Source: JBBDNC01 sp040877875 (GTDB lineage Bacteria > Bacteroidota > Rhodothermia > Balneolales > Balneolaceae). From it: 64,000 nt of DNA. The stretch spans positions 1 to 64,000 of the forward strand of contig JBBDNC010000156.1 of the NCBI GenBank assembly GCA_040877875.1, read 5' to 3'. Below the pieces are notes generated by a model. It worked only from the letters and a program-made list of their open reading frames with translations. It was not told the origin of the DNA and did not search any database. The position numbers and the translations under genes are program-made. Shown here in pieces: positions 1 through 9,066 of the stretch (position 1 is the stretch's first letter; every line of letters starts with the position of its first letter).

Positions 1-294
1 CGAGTCATGACCGTCATCCCAGGTTATTTTCAGGGCATGATTACCAACCTGTTTGATGTTTTTGATTTCATAACGCCGAGTCGGTTTCACGAAAAACAAT
101 TTCATATCAAATTGTCCCATTTTACTATGCCCTCCCCTGCACATCACACAAGGACAGTTTTTTCTAAGTCCGAATAGCGGATACTCGGAAAGGTGTCCGT
201 CACTCCACTCAATCTCCAGGGATTGTCCCCCGTTATCGACTTCAACGGAGACCGGCCTTACGGAATAACCTTCTCCGGTTTTCTTATTTGCCAT
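1..294 (-). CDS. DUF971 (GBBH-like N-terminal) domain protein, partial
   Basis: The gene starts with ATG at 294 and runs off the left edge, leaving 98 codons. The translation begins MANKKTGEGY and contains IEWSDGHLSEYPLFGLRKN followed by CPCVMC. This W-x-DGH pattern followed by a Cys cluster is the signature of the DUF971 fold, also found at the N-terminus of gamma-butyrobetaine hydroxylase, where the cysteines bind zinc. A second ITWDDGH motif near residue 90 is just visible at the edge. Stand-alone bacterial DUF971 proteins are about 100-130 residues and are often linked to Mrp/ApbC-type iron-sulfur carriers, but no such gene can be seen here. The gene is divergent from the membrane protein at 461, with 166 bp between the starts. 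Family assignment is fairly safe; the cellular role is unknown. Confidence 0.75.
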   Translation of the reverse strand, partial: MANKKTGEGYSVRPVSVEVDNGGQSLEIEWSDGHLSEYPLFGLRKNCPCVMCRGGHSKMGQFDMKLFFVKPTRRYEIKNIKQVGNHALKITWDDGHDS

Positions 295-417
295 TCGTAT
301 AAACTGTTTTTAACATTTTTAAATTAAAGCCATCAATTTTTTAGCGGGCGATATTTAACAGGGGCCGGGAATTTTCATCAAAAGGATGCATATCTTCTCC
401 TGACATTCCCAATACCG

Positions 418-433
418 TTCGCTGTCTGGCGGA
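418..433. repeat. REP-like palindrome, copy 1 (degenerate)
   Basis: Intergenic TTCGCT-GTCT-GGCGGA. The right arm and the GTCT spacer match the other TCCGCC-N-GGCGGA copies at 23771, 48834 and 62646; the left arm has two mismatches. Confidence 0.35.
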
Positions 434-460
434 CTCAATCCTTTAAGATAACAATTCCAT

Positions 461-1186
461 ATGGTGTTGATCTACCTTATTTCAGGAATCATTACCCTGG
501 CAGGTGGTTATATCGGAATGCAGAGATGGTTTCGATTTGAAAAACTGAACAGATCGGTTCTTTTAAACGGAGGGCTCCTGATCCTTGCCTTGTTCACACT
601 CTTGATGTTGGCCCGGGAGATCGGCTACTTCCCCCAATCGGTAGCTGCCCCCCTGATGATGGGGATCTACAATTTTCTTGCGGGTTTTTTTATCGGGCTT
701 GCCTGGCGTTTGATGCGTCTGCGCAAGAGCTCCGGCAACGTATTATATATGTACAGATCCTTCTGGGTGGATCATGCCCCACAATTAGCCTCCATACTAA
801 TATTATTATTTGGCCTTTACCGTACCTCGATCCTGGTTGAACAGCCGGTAACCGGAATTCGTCTCACGTCCGGCTGTTCCCTGATCGCTTTTGGCTTGTT
901 GGGATTCACACTCAGGTTCGTGCCGGAATTCCGCACCCGCGGAATTCTCTTCCTCGACCGTTTAACTCCCTGGAAACATCTGCTCTCATGGTCGTGGAAA
1001 TCAGAGGAAGTGATTTCTATCGAATACCTTTACACATCCCAAAAACAAGGACGCATGATTCGCGAATTTCTGACGACCGTTCCTGCAGAAGATCGACGCC
1101 AGGTCGAAACCATACTCTCCTCCAAGATGAAAGAATTCAGTGAAGAAAGAGAGAAAAGCCTGAAAGAAATTATAAATGAAGAATAA
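461..1186 (+). CDS. multi-pass membrane protein of unknown function
   Basis: A 241-residue protein that I do not recognise. Hydrophobic segments are at about residues 3-20, 35-52, 62-84, 108-125 and 138-153, so four to five membrane helices fill the first two thirds. The last 90 residues are charged and end in a Glu/Lys-rich helix (SSKMKEFSEEREKSLKEI), probably a cytoplasmic tail. It lacks a cleavable signal peptide, Cys or His clusters and any enzyme motif. It stands alone between the divergent DUF971 gene and the convergent CoA-binding gene. The ATG at 461 is the first start in an open frame. Confidence 0.6.
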   Translation: MVLIYLISGIITLAGGYIGMQRWFRFEKLNRSVLLNGGLLILALFTLLMLAREIGYFPQSVAAPLMMGIYNFLAGFFIGLAWRLMRLRKSSGNVLYMYRSFWVDHAPQLASILILLFGLYRTSILVEQPVTGIRLTSGCSLIAFGLLGFTLRFVPEFRTRGILFLDRLTPWKHLLSWSWKSEEVISIEYLYTSQKQGRMIREFLTTVPAEDRRQVETILSSKMKEFSEEREKSLKEIINEE

Positions 1187-1317
1187 ATAGTGTGAATTTA
1201 TTTCCTTCCGTGAACGGTCTCATCCATCCGTTGTCGAATATCGAAAAGATCAAATTAACCAATCTTGCAGCCAGATCACTTTCCGCTTTCCAATTCCCGA
1301 TATCAACTTCTTGATCT

Positions 1318-1761
1318 TTATTCTCGTGGAACAAGCTTCCTGTATTCGACCATTATACATCGATTTTCAACATACGGTATTTGATGTTCCGCAGCCCGTT
1401 TCCTTGCGGAATCCGTGGATACACCCAGTTGGGTCCAGACAAGCGGCTTTTTCTCCCTTTGCCCGGACCATTTGATGATCTCCTCCATCATTTCATTCGT
1501 ATATTTTTTATTCCTGAAAATATCAATGATATCGATGTCTATATCTTTCGGTAAATTCAGAACAGAATCATAGGATTTTTCACCAAGTGAGTGATCTATA
1601 TTCGGATTCACGGGGATAATCCGAAAACCGAGTTTCTGCAAATACCTTGCAATCTGGTAACTGGTGCGTTCCGGGCGGTCCGAACATCCGAGTATAACTA
1701 CCGTTTTCGCTTCATTCAGCCATCGGCCGATTTCCTTATCTGAGATTTCTTTCAAATGCAA
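1318..1761 (-). CDS. CoA-binding domain protein (YccU-like)
   Basis: A 147-residue single-domain Rossmann protein of the CoA_binding_2 family, the same fold as the N-terminal domain of succinyl-CoA synthetase alpha. The nucleotide-binding turn is VVILGCSDRPERTSYQIARYL near residue 21, followed by IIPVNPN, IDIIDIF and VWTQLGV, all typical for the family, as is the C-terminal NRCIMVEY. Family members usually have about 140 residues. The biochemical role of stand-alone members is not settled. Its start is 157 bp from the divergent FKBP gene, so the two promoters face each other in that gap. Confidence 0.85.
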   Translation of the reverse strand: MHLKEISDKEIGRWLNEAKTVVILGCSDRPERTSYQIARYLQKLGFRIIPVNPNIDHSLGEKSYDSVLNLPKDIDIDIIDIFRNKKYTNEMMEEIIKWSGQREKKPLVWTQLGVSTDSARKRAAEHQIPYVENRCIMVEYRKLVPRE

Positions 1762-1918
1762 AAATATTAATAGTTTAAATTCTCGATTGTGCCTGAAAAG
1801 GGTTATCTTTCCCGCATATTATTGCTAATAGCAAATATATACAAAGGTGTGATACTAACTTATAGTTTTTTACATCTGTTGAAATAATTAAAGCACTAAG
1901 TAAAACCAAAGGAATATT

Positions 1919-2353
1919 TTGTCTAAAGTTAAAGACGGAGATACAGTTAAAGTTCATTATACAGGAAAACTTCAGGACGGATCCGTATTCGATTCTTCCG
2001 AAGGCAAGGAACCTCTTGAATTCACTCTTGGTGAAGGTCAATTGATTCCCGGTTTCGAAAAAGCTGTAGAAGGCTTGAACCAGGGTGACTCAACAGAAGT
2101 AACGATTCCCAAAGACGAAGCCTATGGAGAACCGCGAGAGGATTTGGTTATCAATGTACCGAAGGATAATCTGCCTGATGATGTAACCCCGGAAGTAGGG
2201 ATGCAGTTGCAGGTCAACCAGCCTGACGGACAATCGATTCCGGTTCGCATAACCGAGATAGGTGATGAAGAGTTAACCCTTGATGCCAACCATCCACTTG
2301 CAGGACAAGAACTCACCTTCGAAATAGAAGTGGTAGAGAAAGTTAAAGACTAA
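1919..2353 (+). CDS. FKBP-type peptidyl-prolyl isomerase, SlyD/SlpA-like
   Basis: A 144-residue cytoplasmic prolyl isomerase. The N-terminal half GDTVKVHYTGKLQDGSVFDSS and GQLIPGFEKAVEGL is the FKBP core. It is interrupted after EAYGEPREDLVINVPKDNLPDD by the insert-in-flap domain that distinguishes SlyD/SlpA chaperone-isomerases, and the protein finishes with HPLAGQELTFEIEVVE. The His-rich metal-binding tail of E. coli SlyD is absent. The start is TTG at 1919, preceded by AAGGA about 6 nt upstream, which favours it over later codons. It has a single domain and no signal peptide, so it should act on nascent or refolding cytosolic proteins. Confidence 0.9.
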   Translation: MSKVKDGDTVKVHYTGKLQDGSVFDSSEGKEPLEFTLGEGQLIPGFEKAVEGLNQGDSTEVTIPKDEAYGEPREDLVINVPKDNLPDDVTPEVGMQLQVNQPDGQSIPVRITEIGDEELTLDANHPLAGQELTFEIEVVEKVKD

Positions 2354-2544
2354 TCGATGATATTACACCTCCGTCCGGAGGTCTGTCACATCTCAACCTT
2401 ATCTGCAGAAGGTACCTGAAAAATTGACTTTGAATCCCTTTTCTTATTCCCGATCGGGATCTATGAGGGGGATTTTTGCCGGTTTAAGGATAAGTGTGTA
2501 AACCCGCTTCCACTCATCTCATCCCGGCCAATCTGCCAGTGGAT

Positions 2545-3216
2545 TTATTCACCGGGTTTGCAGAACAGTATCACATCTCCCGGATTAAATTCCGGTTCCG
2601 TTCCCCAATACCGGCCCATCCACTTAAAGGTTTCACAGGCATAGAAAACCACGTGAGTATCGTCGTTTTTGTAATGCCAGTTCAGGAATCGATCAGGATC
2701 CGGTTCGGATGGAGCCAGGCGTGTCATGACCGCAAGCCAGCCTCCCGGTTTCAGACACTCCCAAAGCCGTTCGAATTCAAATCGAGGGTCGTACAAATGT
2801 TCGGCCGTTTCGGTAGTCGTGATAAAATCATATTTCTTGTCGAACACCTCCCGGTTTTTGGCATAAAAGATATCATATAAATCGACCGAGTGTCCGGCTT
2901 CCTCCAGCATTACGCTTAGAGTAGGCCCCGGACCCGACCCGAAGTCAAGACCGTATCTGCCGGGAGACAGCTTTTCATTTAACGGATCAAATGCCTGAGA
3001 CAGAAATTCCCGATAATCCGGATCGGACGGATCATTTTCATGCTGTTCATACCGTTCCAGCTCTTCTTCTGCTGAAAGGCGATGAGCGGGATCTGTAAAA
3101 ATCAACAGGCAGTGACTGCACCGGTAAAAATCACGACTCCTGCCCATTCTCGACCCTTGATCCTGGCAGAAAAAACTGACCTGTTCACCTTTACATAAGA
3201 GACAACAGTCGGTCAT
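2545..3216 (-). CDS. SAM-dependent methyltransferase with N-terminal zinc ribbon
   Basis: A 223-residue class I methyltransferase of the Methyltransf_23 type. Residues 4-40 carry CLLC and CSHC pairs spaced as in a zinc ribbon. The SAM-binding motif I is LDFGSGPGPTLSVML near residue 100, and TTTETAEHLYDP resembles the post-I/motif II region. The substrate cannot be inferred. It lies 37 bp downstream of cysNC on the same strand and could be the last gene of the sulfate operon, but no functional link is visible. An inverted repeat between the preceding FKBP gene and this one (2367-2382) lacks a T-tract. Confidence 0.75.
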   Translation of the reverse strand: MTDCCLLCKGEQVSFFCQDQGSRMGRSRDFYRCSHCLLIFTDPAHRLSAEEELERYEQHENDPSDPDYREFLSQAFDPLNEKLSPGRYGLDFGSGPGPTLSVMLEEAGHSVDLYDIFYAKNREVFDKKYDFITTTETAEHLYDPRFEFERLWECLKPGGWLAVMTRLAPSEPDPDRFLNWHYKNDDTHVVFYACETFKWMGRYWGTEPEFNPGDVILFCKPGE

Positions 3217-3253
3217 GATTGCGATTGGCTTGTATTCGTACCCATAATTGGAT

Positions 3254-5236
3254 TTACTTCAACTTGTCTAATAGGGTCTCAACCGCTTCCTTCACATCCT
3301 GATGATCGGTATTTACAACGATCTCTGCTTTTTCCGAGATTTCATAGTCGGCATCATAACCAGTCAAACCTTCAATCTCACCGGTCTTTGCTTTCTCATA
3401 CAATCCTTTGGGATCACGATCCTGTGCAGTTTCCGGTGCACAGTTTACGTGAACTTCAAAAAAGGAACCTTCCGGAAACAGGGACCGGACCCGGTCACGG
3501 TCTTTCTTATAGGGAGAGACAAACGTACAGATCACGATATTTCCATGTTCGAAGAATAGCCGGGCTACTTCCCCTACTCTTCGGATATTTTCAGTACGAT
3601 CGGCCGGGCTAAAACCCAGATCTCCGCACAAACCATGTCGAATCTGATCGCCGTCCAGGAGAATCGTCTGTTTACCTTCATCCCACAATCTCTTTTCCAA
3701 TTCTTTTGCAATTGTACTCTTTCCGGCTCCGGAAATACCTGTCAGCCAAAAGATCGCAGCTTTATGTCCATATCTTTTTTCACGCTCTTCGCGGGGTACA
3801 TTCCACGGTTCCCAATGAACATTGGGGGAAACCGGAGCCTGGGAACCCGTTTCAGGTTCCGGTGTTTGATTCATACGGCCGGATTTCCCCGTACCCATAT
3901 CTTTGTCCGTTAGCTCCTCTTCCTCCACCAGGGGGTCATCCAATTCGGATTTGGTAGATCCGGCACGAATCAATCCCGCTCCAATCGTAGCATTTGTCGC
4001 AGGATCTATGATGATAAAACTGCCTGTTTGCTGGTTGATCTGAAAGGGATCATAGAAAAGAGGACGGGCAGTTTTGAGCTTTACCCTTCCGATTTCATTA
4101 AGCTCAAGAGTGTCCGCCTGTTCACGGCTGATCGAATCAACATTCATCCGGTACACCAGCTTTTCTACAAATACCTGTGTAGTTTGGGTTGTATGCTTGA
4201 TGACATACGGCTTATTTAACTCGAGATTTTCTCCTCCCATCCAGCACAAATAAGCTTCGAAATCAGACCCGATATTGGGAATATTATTTTTCCTTACTAT
4301 CATATCCCCGCGGCTGATATCGATATCGTCTTCAATAGTCAAAGTCACCGAATCACCGGGAAATGCCACGTCAAGATTCTCATCTTGTGTAACAATTTCC
4401 TTCACCCTGCTTGTCAGTTTTGAGGGAAGGACCATGATCTCGTCACCGGGTCGTATCCTCCCCGAGGCAATCCTTCCGGAAAACCCCCGGAAATTCTGAT
4501 TCGGGCGGATCACATATTGAATAGGCAGACGAAAATCGACGATATTGTGAGATGCATCCACTTTTACCGATTCAAGGTGATGAAGCAGGGTCGGACCGTT
4601 GTACCAATCTGTGTTGTCGCTTTTGTCCACCACATTATCCCCTTCAAGTGCAGAAATAGGAATGTAAGTAACGTCATCGACATCCAGTTTTCGGGCGAAT
4701 TTTCTAAAATCACCGACAATATGGTCAAATACTTCTTCGTCATAATTCACCAGGTCCATCTTGTTGACTGCCACCACCAGGTGAGGGATCTGGAGCAAGG
4801 ATGACAAAAACGCATGTCGCTTAGACTGGGTAAGCAGCCCTTTTTCGGCATCTACCAGAATCACAGCCAGTTCAGCTGTTGAAGCACCTGTCACCATATT
4901 TCGGGTATATTGGATATGGCCGGGGGTATCCGCGATAATGAATTTTCGTTTCGGTGTGGCAAAATAGCGGTACGCCACGTCGATGGTAATCTTCTGCTCC
5001 CGTTCGGCTTTGAGTCCGTCGGTTAAAAGCGCAAGATTCACCCCCTTTTCCCCACTGCTCTTGCTGGATTTTTCGATAGCCTCCATCTGATCCTCAAAAA
5101 TGGATTTTGAATCATACAGCAAACGCCCGATCAGGGTACTTTTGCCATCGTCCACACTTCCGGCAGTCGTAAACCGGAGCAGATCCATATCCAGGTACTT
5201 ATTTTCATTTTCGCTTTGTCCGTTCTTGTCACTCAT
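3254..5236 (-). CDS. cysNC: bifunctional sulfate adenylyltransferase GTPase subunit / APS kinase (CysN-CysC)
   Basis: A 660-residue fusion. Residues 1-435 form the CysN GTPase, with P-loop GSVDDGKS (26-33), DTPGH (103-107) and NKMD (158-161), followed by elongation-factor-like beta-barrel domains. It powers ATP sulfurylase by GTP hydrolysis as partner of CysD. A Pro/Glu-rich linker leads to an APS kinase domain from about residue 470, with P-loop LTGISGAGKST, LLDGDQIRHGL and the APS-binding stretch FVSPYKKDRD; this makes PAPS. The fusion is common in proteobacteria and Bacteroidota. It lies downstream of cysD, 60 bp away, and is the terminal core gene of the sulfate operon. Confidence 0.95.
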   Translation of the reverse strand: MSDKNGQSENENKYLDMDLLRFTTAGSVDDGKSTLIGRLLYDSKSIFEDQMEAIEKSSKSSGEKGVNLALLTDGLKAEREQKITIDVAYRYFATPKRKFIIADTPGHIQYTRNMVTGASTAELAVILVDAEKGLLTQSKRHAFLSSLLQIPHLVVAVNKMDLVNYDEEVFDHIVGDFRKFARKLDVDDVTYIPISALEGDNVVDKSDNTDWYNGPTLLHHLESVKVDASHNIVDFRLPIQYVIRPNQNFRGFSGRIASGRIRPGDEIMVLPSKLTSRVKEIVTQDENLDVAFPGDSVTLTIEDDIDISRGDMIVRKNNIPNIGSDFEAYLCWMGGENLELNKPYVIKHTTQTTQVFVEKLVYRMNVDSISREQADTLELNEIGRVKLKTARPLFYDPFQINQQTGSFIIIDPATNATIGAGLIRAGSTKSELDDPLVEEEELTDKDMGTGKSGRMNQTPEPETGSQAPVSPNVHWEPWNVPREEREKRYGHKAAIFWLTGISGAGKSTIAKELEKRLWDEGKQTILLDGDQIRHGLCGDLGFSPADRTENIRRVGEVARLFFEHGNIVICTFVSPYKKDRDRVRSLFPEGSFFEVHVNCAPETAQDRDPKGLYEKAKTGEIEGLTGYDADYEISEKAEIVVNTDHQDVKEAVETLLDKLK

Positions 5237-5296
5237 TTAACTTCCGTATTGCTTATTAAATTAATTGGCCATTCCTTGCATATTTGCGTGAATGGA

Positions 5297-6214
5297 TTAA
5301 AAATAACCCTGTTTTTTTCGGTCCTCCATGGCCGTTTCACTTCGCTTGTCATCATGGCGGTTCCCCCGTTCGGTTTGACGAGCTGTTGCAACTTCCTGGA
5401 TAATTTCTTCCAGGTTCGAAGCCGTTGACATCACTGCACCCGTGCTGGTGGCATCGCCGATTGTCCGGAAGCGGACCATGTGTGTTTCCAGTTTTTCCTC
5501 TTCCTGCCGGTTTACAAACTCAGTATCCGCCAACCATATACCCCGGCGGTTAAAGACCTTTCGCTCGTGGGTAAAATAGAGAGAGGGAATTTCAATTTTT
5601 TCTTGGGCGATATATTGCCAGACATCCATTTCGGTCCAATTGCTTAATGGAAAAACCCGAAAATGTTCTCCGGGGTTTTTACGGCCGTTAAAAAGATTCC
5701 ATAACTCCGGACGCTGGTTTTTGGGATCCCACTGACCGAATACATCGCGGTGAGAGAAAAATCGTTCCTTGGCCCGGGCTTTTTCCTCATCCCGTCTTCC
5801 CCCTCCCAGAGCTGCATCTACCTCGTACTCTTTCAGGGTCTTCAGCAACGTAACGGTTTGCAGGGCATTCCGGCTGGCATCCGGCCCGGTTTCTTCCTTG
5901 GCTTCGCCTTTGTCGATCGACTCCTGAACACTCCCGACAATCAATTCAACTTCGTTTTCCTCAACCAACTTGTCACGAAAAGCAATGGTTTCATGAAAGT
6001 TGTGTCCGGTATCCACATGCATGAGGGGAAAAGGAATTTTCCCCGGATAGAAAGCTTTTTTTGCAACATGGAACATACAAATTGAATCCTTGCCACCGGA
6101 AAAAAGCAAGACGGGGCGTTCAAATTGTGCCCCTACCTCCCTCATGATAAAAATGGCTTCATCTTCAAGTTCTTTCAGATGGGTAGTACGCGCCTGATTT
6201 TTTGGGTTGCTCAT
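5297..6214 (-). CDS. cysD: sulfate adenylyltransferase subunit 2 (CysD)
   Basis: A 305-residue catalytic subunit of ATP sulfurylase, which forms APS from sulfate and ATP. The PP-loop SGGKDS is at residues 39-44, followed by the typical MHVDTGHNF, GGGRRDEEKARAKER and PLSNWTEMDVWQYI motifs; the C-terminus ends EDRKKQGYF as in other CysD proteins. Length matches the family (about 300). It is followed at 60 bp by cysNC. The 246 bp upstream of it, after the permease gene, is the second-largest gap in the operon and could hold an internal promoter, but I saw no convincing one. Confidence 0.96.
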   Translation of the reverse strand: MSNPKNQARTTHLKELEDEAIFIMREVGAQFERPVLLFSGGKDSICMFHVAKKAFYPGKIPFPLMHVDTGHNFHETIAFRDKLVEENEVELIVGSVQESIDKGEAKEETGPDASRNALQTVTLLKTLKEYEVDAALGGGRRDEEKARAKERFFSHRDVFGQWDPKNQRPELWNLFNGRKNPGEHFRVFPLSNWTEMDVWQYIAQEKIEIPSLYFTHERKVFNRRGIWLADTEFVNRQEEEKLETHMVRFRTIGDATSTGAVMSTASNLEEIIQEVATARQTERGNRHDDKRSETAMEDRKKQGYF

Positions 6215-6460
6215 GGGTAAATCTATCTGTATCTGTTCTGTATGGATATAGTTATCTGTAAAAAGGTGTAGGTCGTGACTGGCTGTTCATGAATCTATCC
6301 GAGCTTCAATGTACAGCCCCTAATCACGTTCATTCGCTTATTCAATAATTCGGTTAAGTTAAGAATCTTATTACCTGTTTTCATGTTTGCTTTCGATATA
6401 CCGAAATCAAAAAAGGAGATCTCAAATCCGAAATCCGGCAGGGTTTGAAATCCTTAAAAT

Positions 6461-8233
6461 TCAAAATGGCCAAAATACCGGCACCAGGCTGATGGCAATG
6501 ACGGCAACAACCAGGTTTAATGGGAGGCCTATCTTTAAAAAATCTTTAAAGTCATATCCGCCCGGACTATAGACCATCAAATTGGTCTGGTATCCGATGG
6601 GAGTTGAAAAACTGGCGGAAGCGGCAAAGATGATGATCATTACAAAAGGCATATAACTCACTCCCAGCGAGGCTGCTGTCGACATAGCGATCGGGAAAAT
6701 AAAGACGGCTGCGGCATTATTGGTGATCATTTCAGTCATGACCCAGGTAACCAGATAGGTTGTAGCCAGTGCGAGCAGGGGATGACTGCCGGCCAATCCA
6801 ATCAGGCCACCGGCAAGGTGTTCCGCTGCTCCTGTGACAAATAGTGCATTTCCGATGCCTAATGCGGATGCGATTACCAATAAAACCGGCCAGTCCACAT
6901 TGTCCCGTGCCGCACTGATTCGGCAGCACTTGGTCAGAATCATCATCACAGCAGCCAGAAAGGCAGCCTGAAACATGCTCATCAGGCCAAATGCGGTAAT
7001 CAATACCATTCCTCCAAGAATAGTCCAGGCAATCCAGGATCGTTCATAATCCGGGGTATTATTTTCCGACAATGTACTGACCAGGTAAAAGTCGTTCGAC
7101 AGGCGGTATTTTTCCACAAAATTAGCCGGAGCTTCCAGCAGTAATACATCTCCGGTTTGCAATCGAATATCCCCGATTTTTTCATTAATACGTTCTCCCC
7201 GCCTGGATACAGCAAGAATGACAGCGTTATAGCGATTGCGAAACTGTCCCTCGCGAATTGTCGAGCCATTGAGGGGATTGCTCTGGGAAACGACGGCTTC
7301 TGCCAGGACCCGTTCCCTCCTCGGGGCATCGAGCTTGAAAACCTGGTCGGTTGCCGGCGAAAGGCCCGCAATCTTTTGCAGATCCACGATCGACTCCACC
7401 TTTCCGGTAAAAATCAGCCGGTCATCCATCATAAGTCTTTCCTCCGGCGAAACCGCGGGAATAATACGTCCGTCCCGGACGATTTCAACCAGAAAAAGTC
7501 CCGGCAGATGCCGGAGACCGGCTTCTTCAATACTTTTACCTGAAAGAGAAACGGAATTATCGACATCCACCATCATTTCAATCGTATACTCCCGGGTGTT
7601 TTCAAAGCTTCGGAACCCGGACTTTCTTTCAGGGAGAAGCGTGCGGCCGAAAAAGAGCAAATACAGCGTCCCCGCGATCGCAATGGGAATACCGACATAT
7701 GCCGGCTCAAAAATATTCAAAGACTCCCCGGCAGTTGCGAACAACAGGCCGTCTACAATCAGATTGGTGCTGGTACCGATCAATGTACACGTCCCTCCCA
7801 AAATCGCTGCATAACTGAGCGGAATCATTAACCTGGATACCGGAAGATCATACTTTTTCGCCCAATCCTGAATGGCGGGGATAAAAGAAGCAACGATCGG
7901 AGTATTATTGAGAAATGCACTCATCGTCATCACAGGACCGACAAGCCGGAGTTGAGCCTGAAACTGGTTCCCGGGTTTGCCCAAGAGCCGGTTTACGACA
8001 AACTGGATCGCCCCTGTTTCTTTCATACCCGCCGCAACGATATAGAGAGCTGCAATGGTAAGCATCCCCTGATTTGAAAAACCGGTTAGAGCTTCAGCAG
8101 GTTCCACAATGCGTCCGACGATGATCACAGACAAACCGACCAAAAAGATAACATCCGGCGATATTTTCGTAAATGCTAGCAGTGCAAAACATAGAAAAAT
8201 GATAACGAGCACTGCCCAGGCTTCAAAACCCAT
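6461..8233 (-). CDS. SLC13-family permease with TrkA-C domains, probable sulfate importer
   Basis: A 590-residue membrane protein. Two hydrophobic blocks (about residues 1-200 and 400-590, at least ten helices) contain the SLC13/DASS signatures, including NNTPIVASFIPAIQDW in the first half and MITNNAAAVFIFPIAM plus STPIGYQTNLMVY in the second; SNT/NNT-type hairpins bind the anion and sodium. Between them are two TrkA-C (RCK_C) domains, about residues 210-290 and 300-385. This layout is that of sulfate-specific SLC13 permeases in sulfur operons. Its place between the siroheme gene and cysD supports sulfate import as the role, which is inferred. Confidence 0.88.
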   Translation of the reverse strand: MGFEAWAVLVIIFLCFALLAFTKISPDVIFLVGLSVIIVGRIVEPAEALTGFSNQGMLTIAALYIVAAGMKETGAIQFVVNRLLGKPGNQFQAQLRLVGPVMTMSAFLNNTPIVASFIPAIQDWAKKYDLPVSRLMIPLSYAAILGGTCTLIGTSTNLIVDGLLFATAGESLNIFEPAYVGIPIAIAGTLYLLFFGRTLLPERKSGFRSFENTREYTIEMMVDVDNSVSLSGKSIEEAGLRHLPGLFLVEIVRDGRIIPAVSPEERLMMDDRLIFTGKVESIVDLQKIAGLSPATDQVFKLDAPRRERVLAEAVVSQSNPLNGSTIREGQFRNRYNAVILAVSRRGERINEKIGDIRLQTGDVLLLEAPANFVEKYRLSNDFYLVSTLSENNTPDYERSWIAWTILGGMVLITAFGLMSMFQAAFLAAVMMILTKCCRISAARDNVDWPVLLVIASALGIGNALFVTGAAEHLAGGLIGLAGSHPLLALATTYLVTWVMTEMITNNAAAVFIFPIAMSTAASLGVSYMPFVMIIIFAASASFSTPIGYQTNLMVYSPGGYDFKDFLKIGLPLNLVVAVIAISLVPVFWPF

Positions 8234-8397
8234 CCATTCAATGATCTAAAAATCTATTAATAAGAAAAAAGAAAATTCTATTTGTCTTCGGTTTCCTAAA
8301 TTGTCAGAAGACATTGCCTCAGGAGTTTCCCCCATCGGATATTCAAACTTTCGTCATGAAAGAATATTAATGTAAGAGTGTTTCCTGTAAGAATAAA

Positions 8398-9057
8398 CTA
8401 TTCAAACGTCTTTTGAACGACTTCCTCCCCGACAATTTCGGATGCAATTTTATATGCGCCCTCGTAATCCTGTTTTCGGAAACAGGTTAACATCCCGGAG
8501 TCCACCAGGCTGTACCAGAGGTCTTTCCGCTTGTCAAAATCCGGGTAAGTATCTGCCATCGGTTTCCTGAGATCCTGCATAAACTGTAGAAACGGTACAT
8601 ATTCCTCTCCAAATTCTTTTTCAAAACGCTCACGAAGACGAACGGCCAGTGTCGGGGCTGCTCCGCTTGTTGAGATTGAAAGGGTAAGCGGTCCCCGTTT
8701 AACAATCGAGCCGAAAGTAAAGTTACAATGCGGAATATCATCCATCACATTCACAAGGATTCCTTCCTGTTCAGCCTCCTGGTAAACCTGTTCATTGACC
8801 GTCCCTTCGAATTCAGCAACGATTACCATAAAGGCTCCCTTAAGATCTCCGGTCCGATAGGTTCGCTGAACCCAGTTAAATCGAGTTTCAACCGCCCACT
8901 TTTCCATCGGTCCGGTTAACCGGGGGCTAATCACGGTCAACCTTGCATTCCGTTCAAGCAATTCACCGGTTTTCCTTTCCGCTTCATGGTCTCCCCCGAT
9001 CAAAACTGTCTTCTTTTTATCCAGCCTGTTCAGGTAAATCGGATAGACTTCCATCAT
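8398..9057 (-). CDS. precorrin-2 dehydrogenase / sirohydrochlorin ferrochelatase (Met8/CysG-N type)
   Basis: A 219-residue protein with the NAD-binding start VYPIYLNRLDKKKTVLIGGDHEAERKTGELLERNARLTVISPRL, typical of the CysG N-terminal module, and SIVKRGPLTLSISTSGAAPTLAVRLRERFE as the conserved dimerisation/ferrochelatase region. It should oxidise precorrin-2 and insert iron to complete siroheme for CysI. The methyltransferase half of CysG is encoded separately at 9930-10784, so the E. coli CysG fusion is split here. It begins 10 bp after cysH. A start at 9057 gives a protein of normal length (about 200-220). Confidence 0.9.
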   Translation of the reverse strand: MMEVYPIYLNRLDKKKTVLIGGDHEAERKTGELLERNARLTVISPRLTGPMEKWAVETRFNWVQRTYRTGDLKGAFMVIVAEFEGTVNEQVYQEAEQEGILVNVMDDIPHCNFTFGSIVKRGPLTLSISTSGAAPTLAVRLRERFEKEFGEEYVPFLQFMQDLRKPMADTYPDFDKRKDLWYSLVDSGMLTCFRKQDYEGAYKIASEIVGEEVVQKTFE

Positions 9058-9066
9058 TCAATAATC

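Noticed and set aside
2367..2382. ACCTCC-GTCC-GGAGGT as a terminator after the FKBP gene
   Set aside because: The stem is only 6 bp and no T-tract follows on either strand.
6215..6460. A second leader peptide or attenuator upstream of cysD
   Set aside because: Short ORFs there show no Cys enrichment and no hairpin with T-tract was found.
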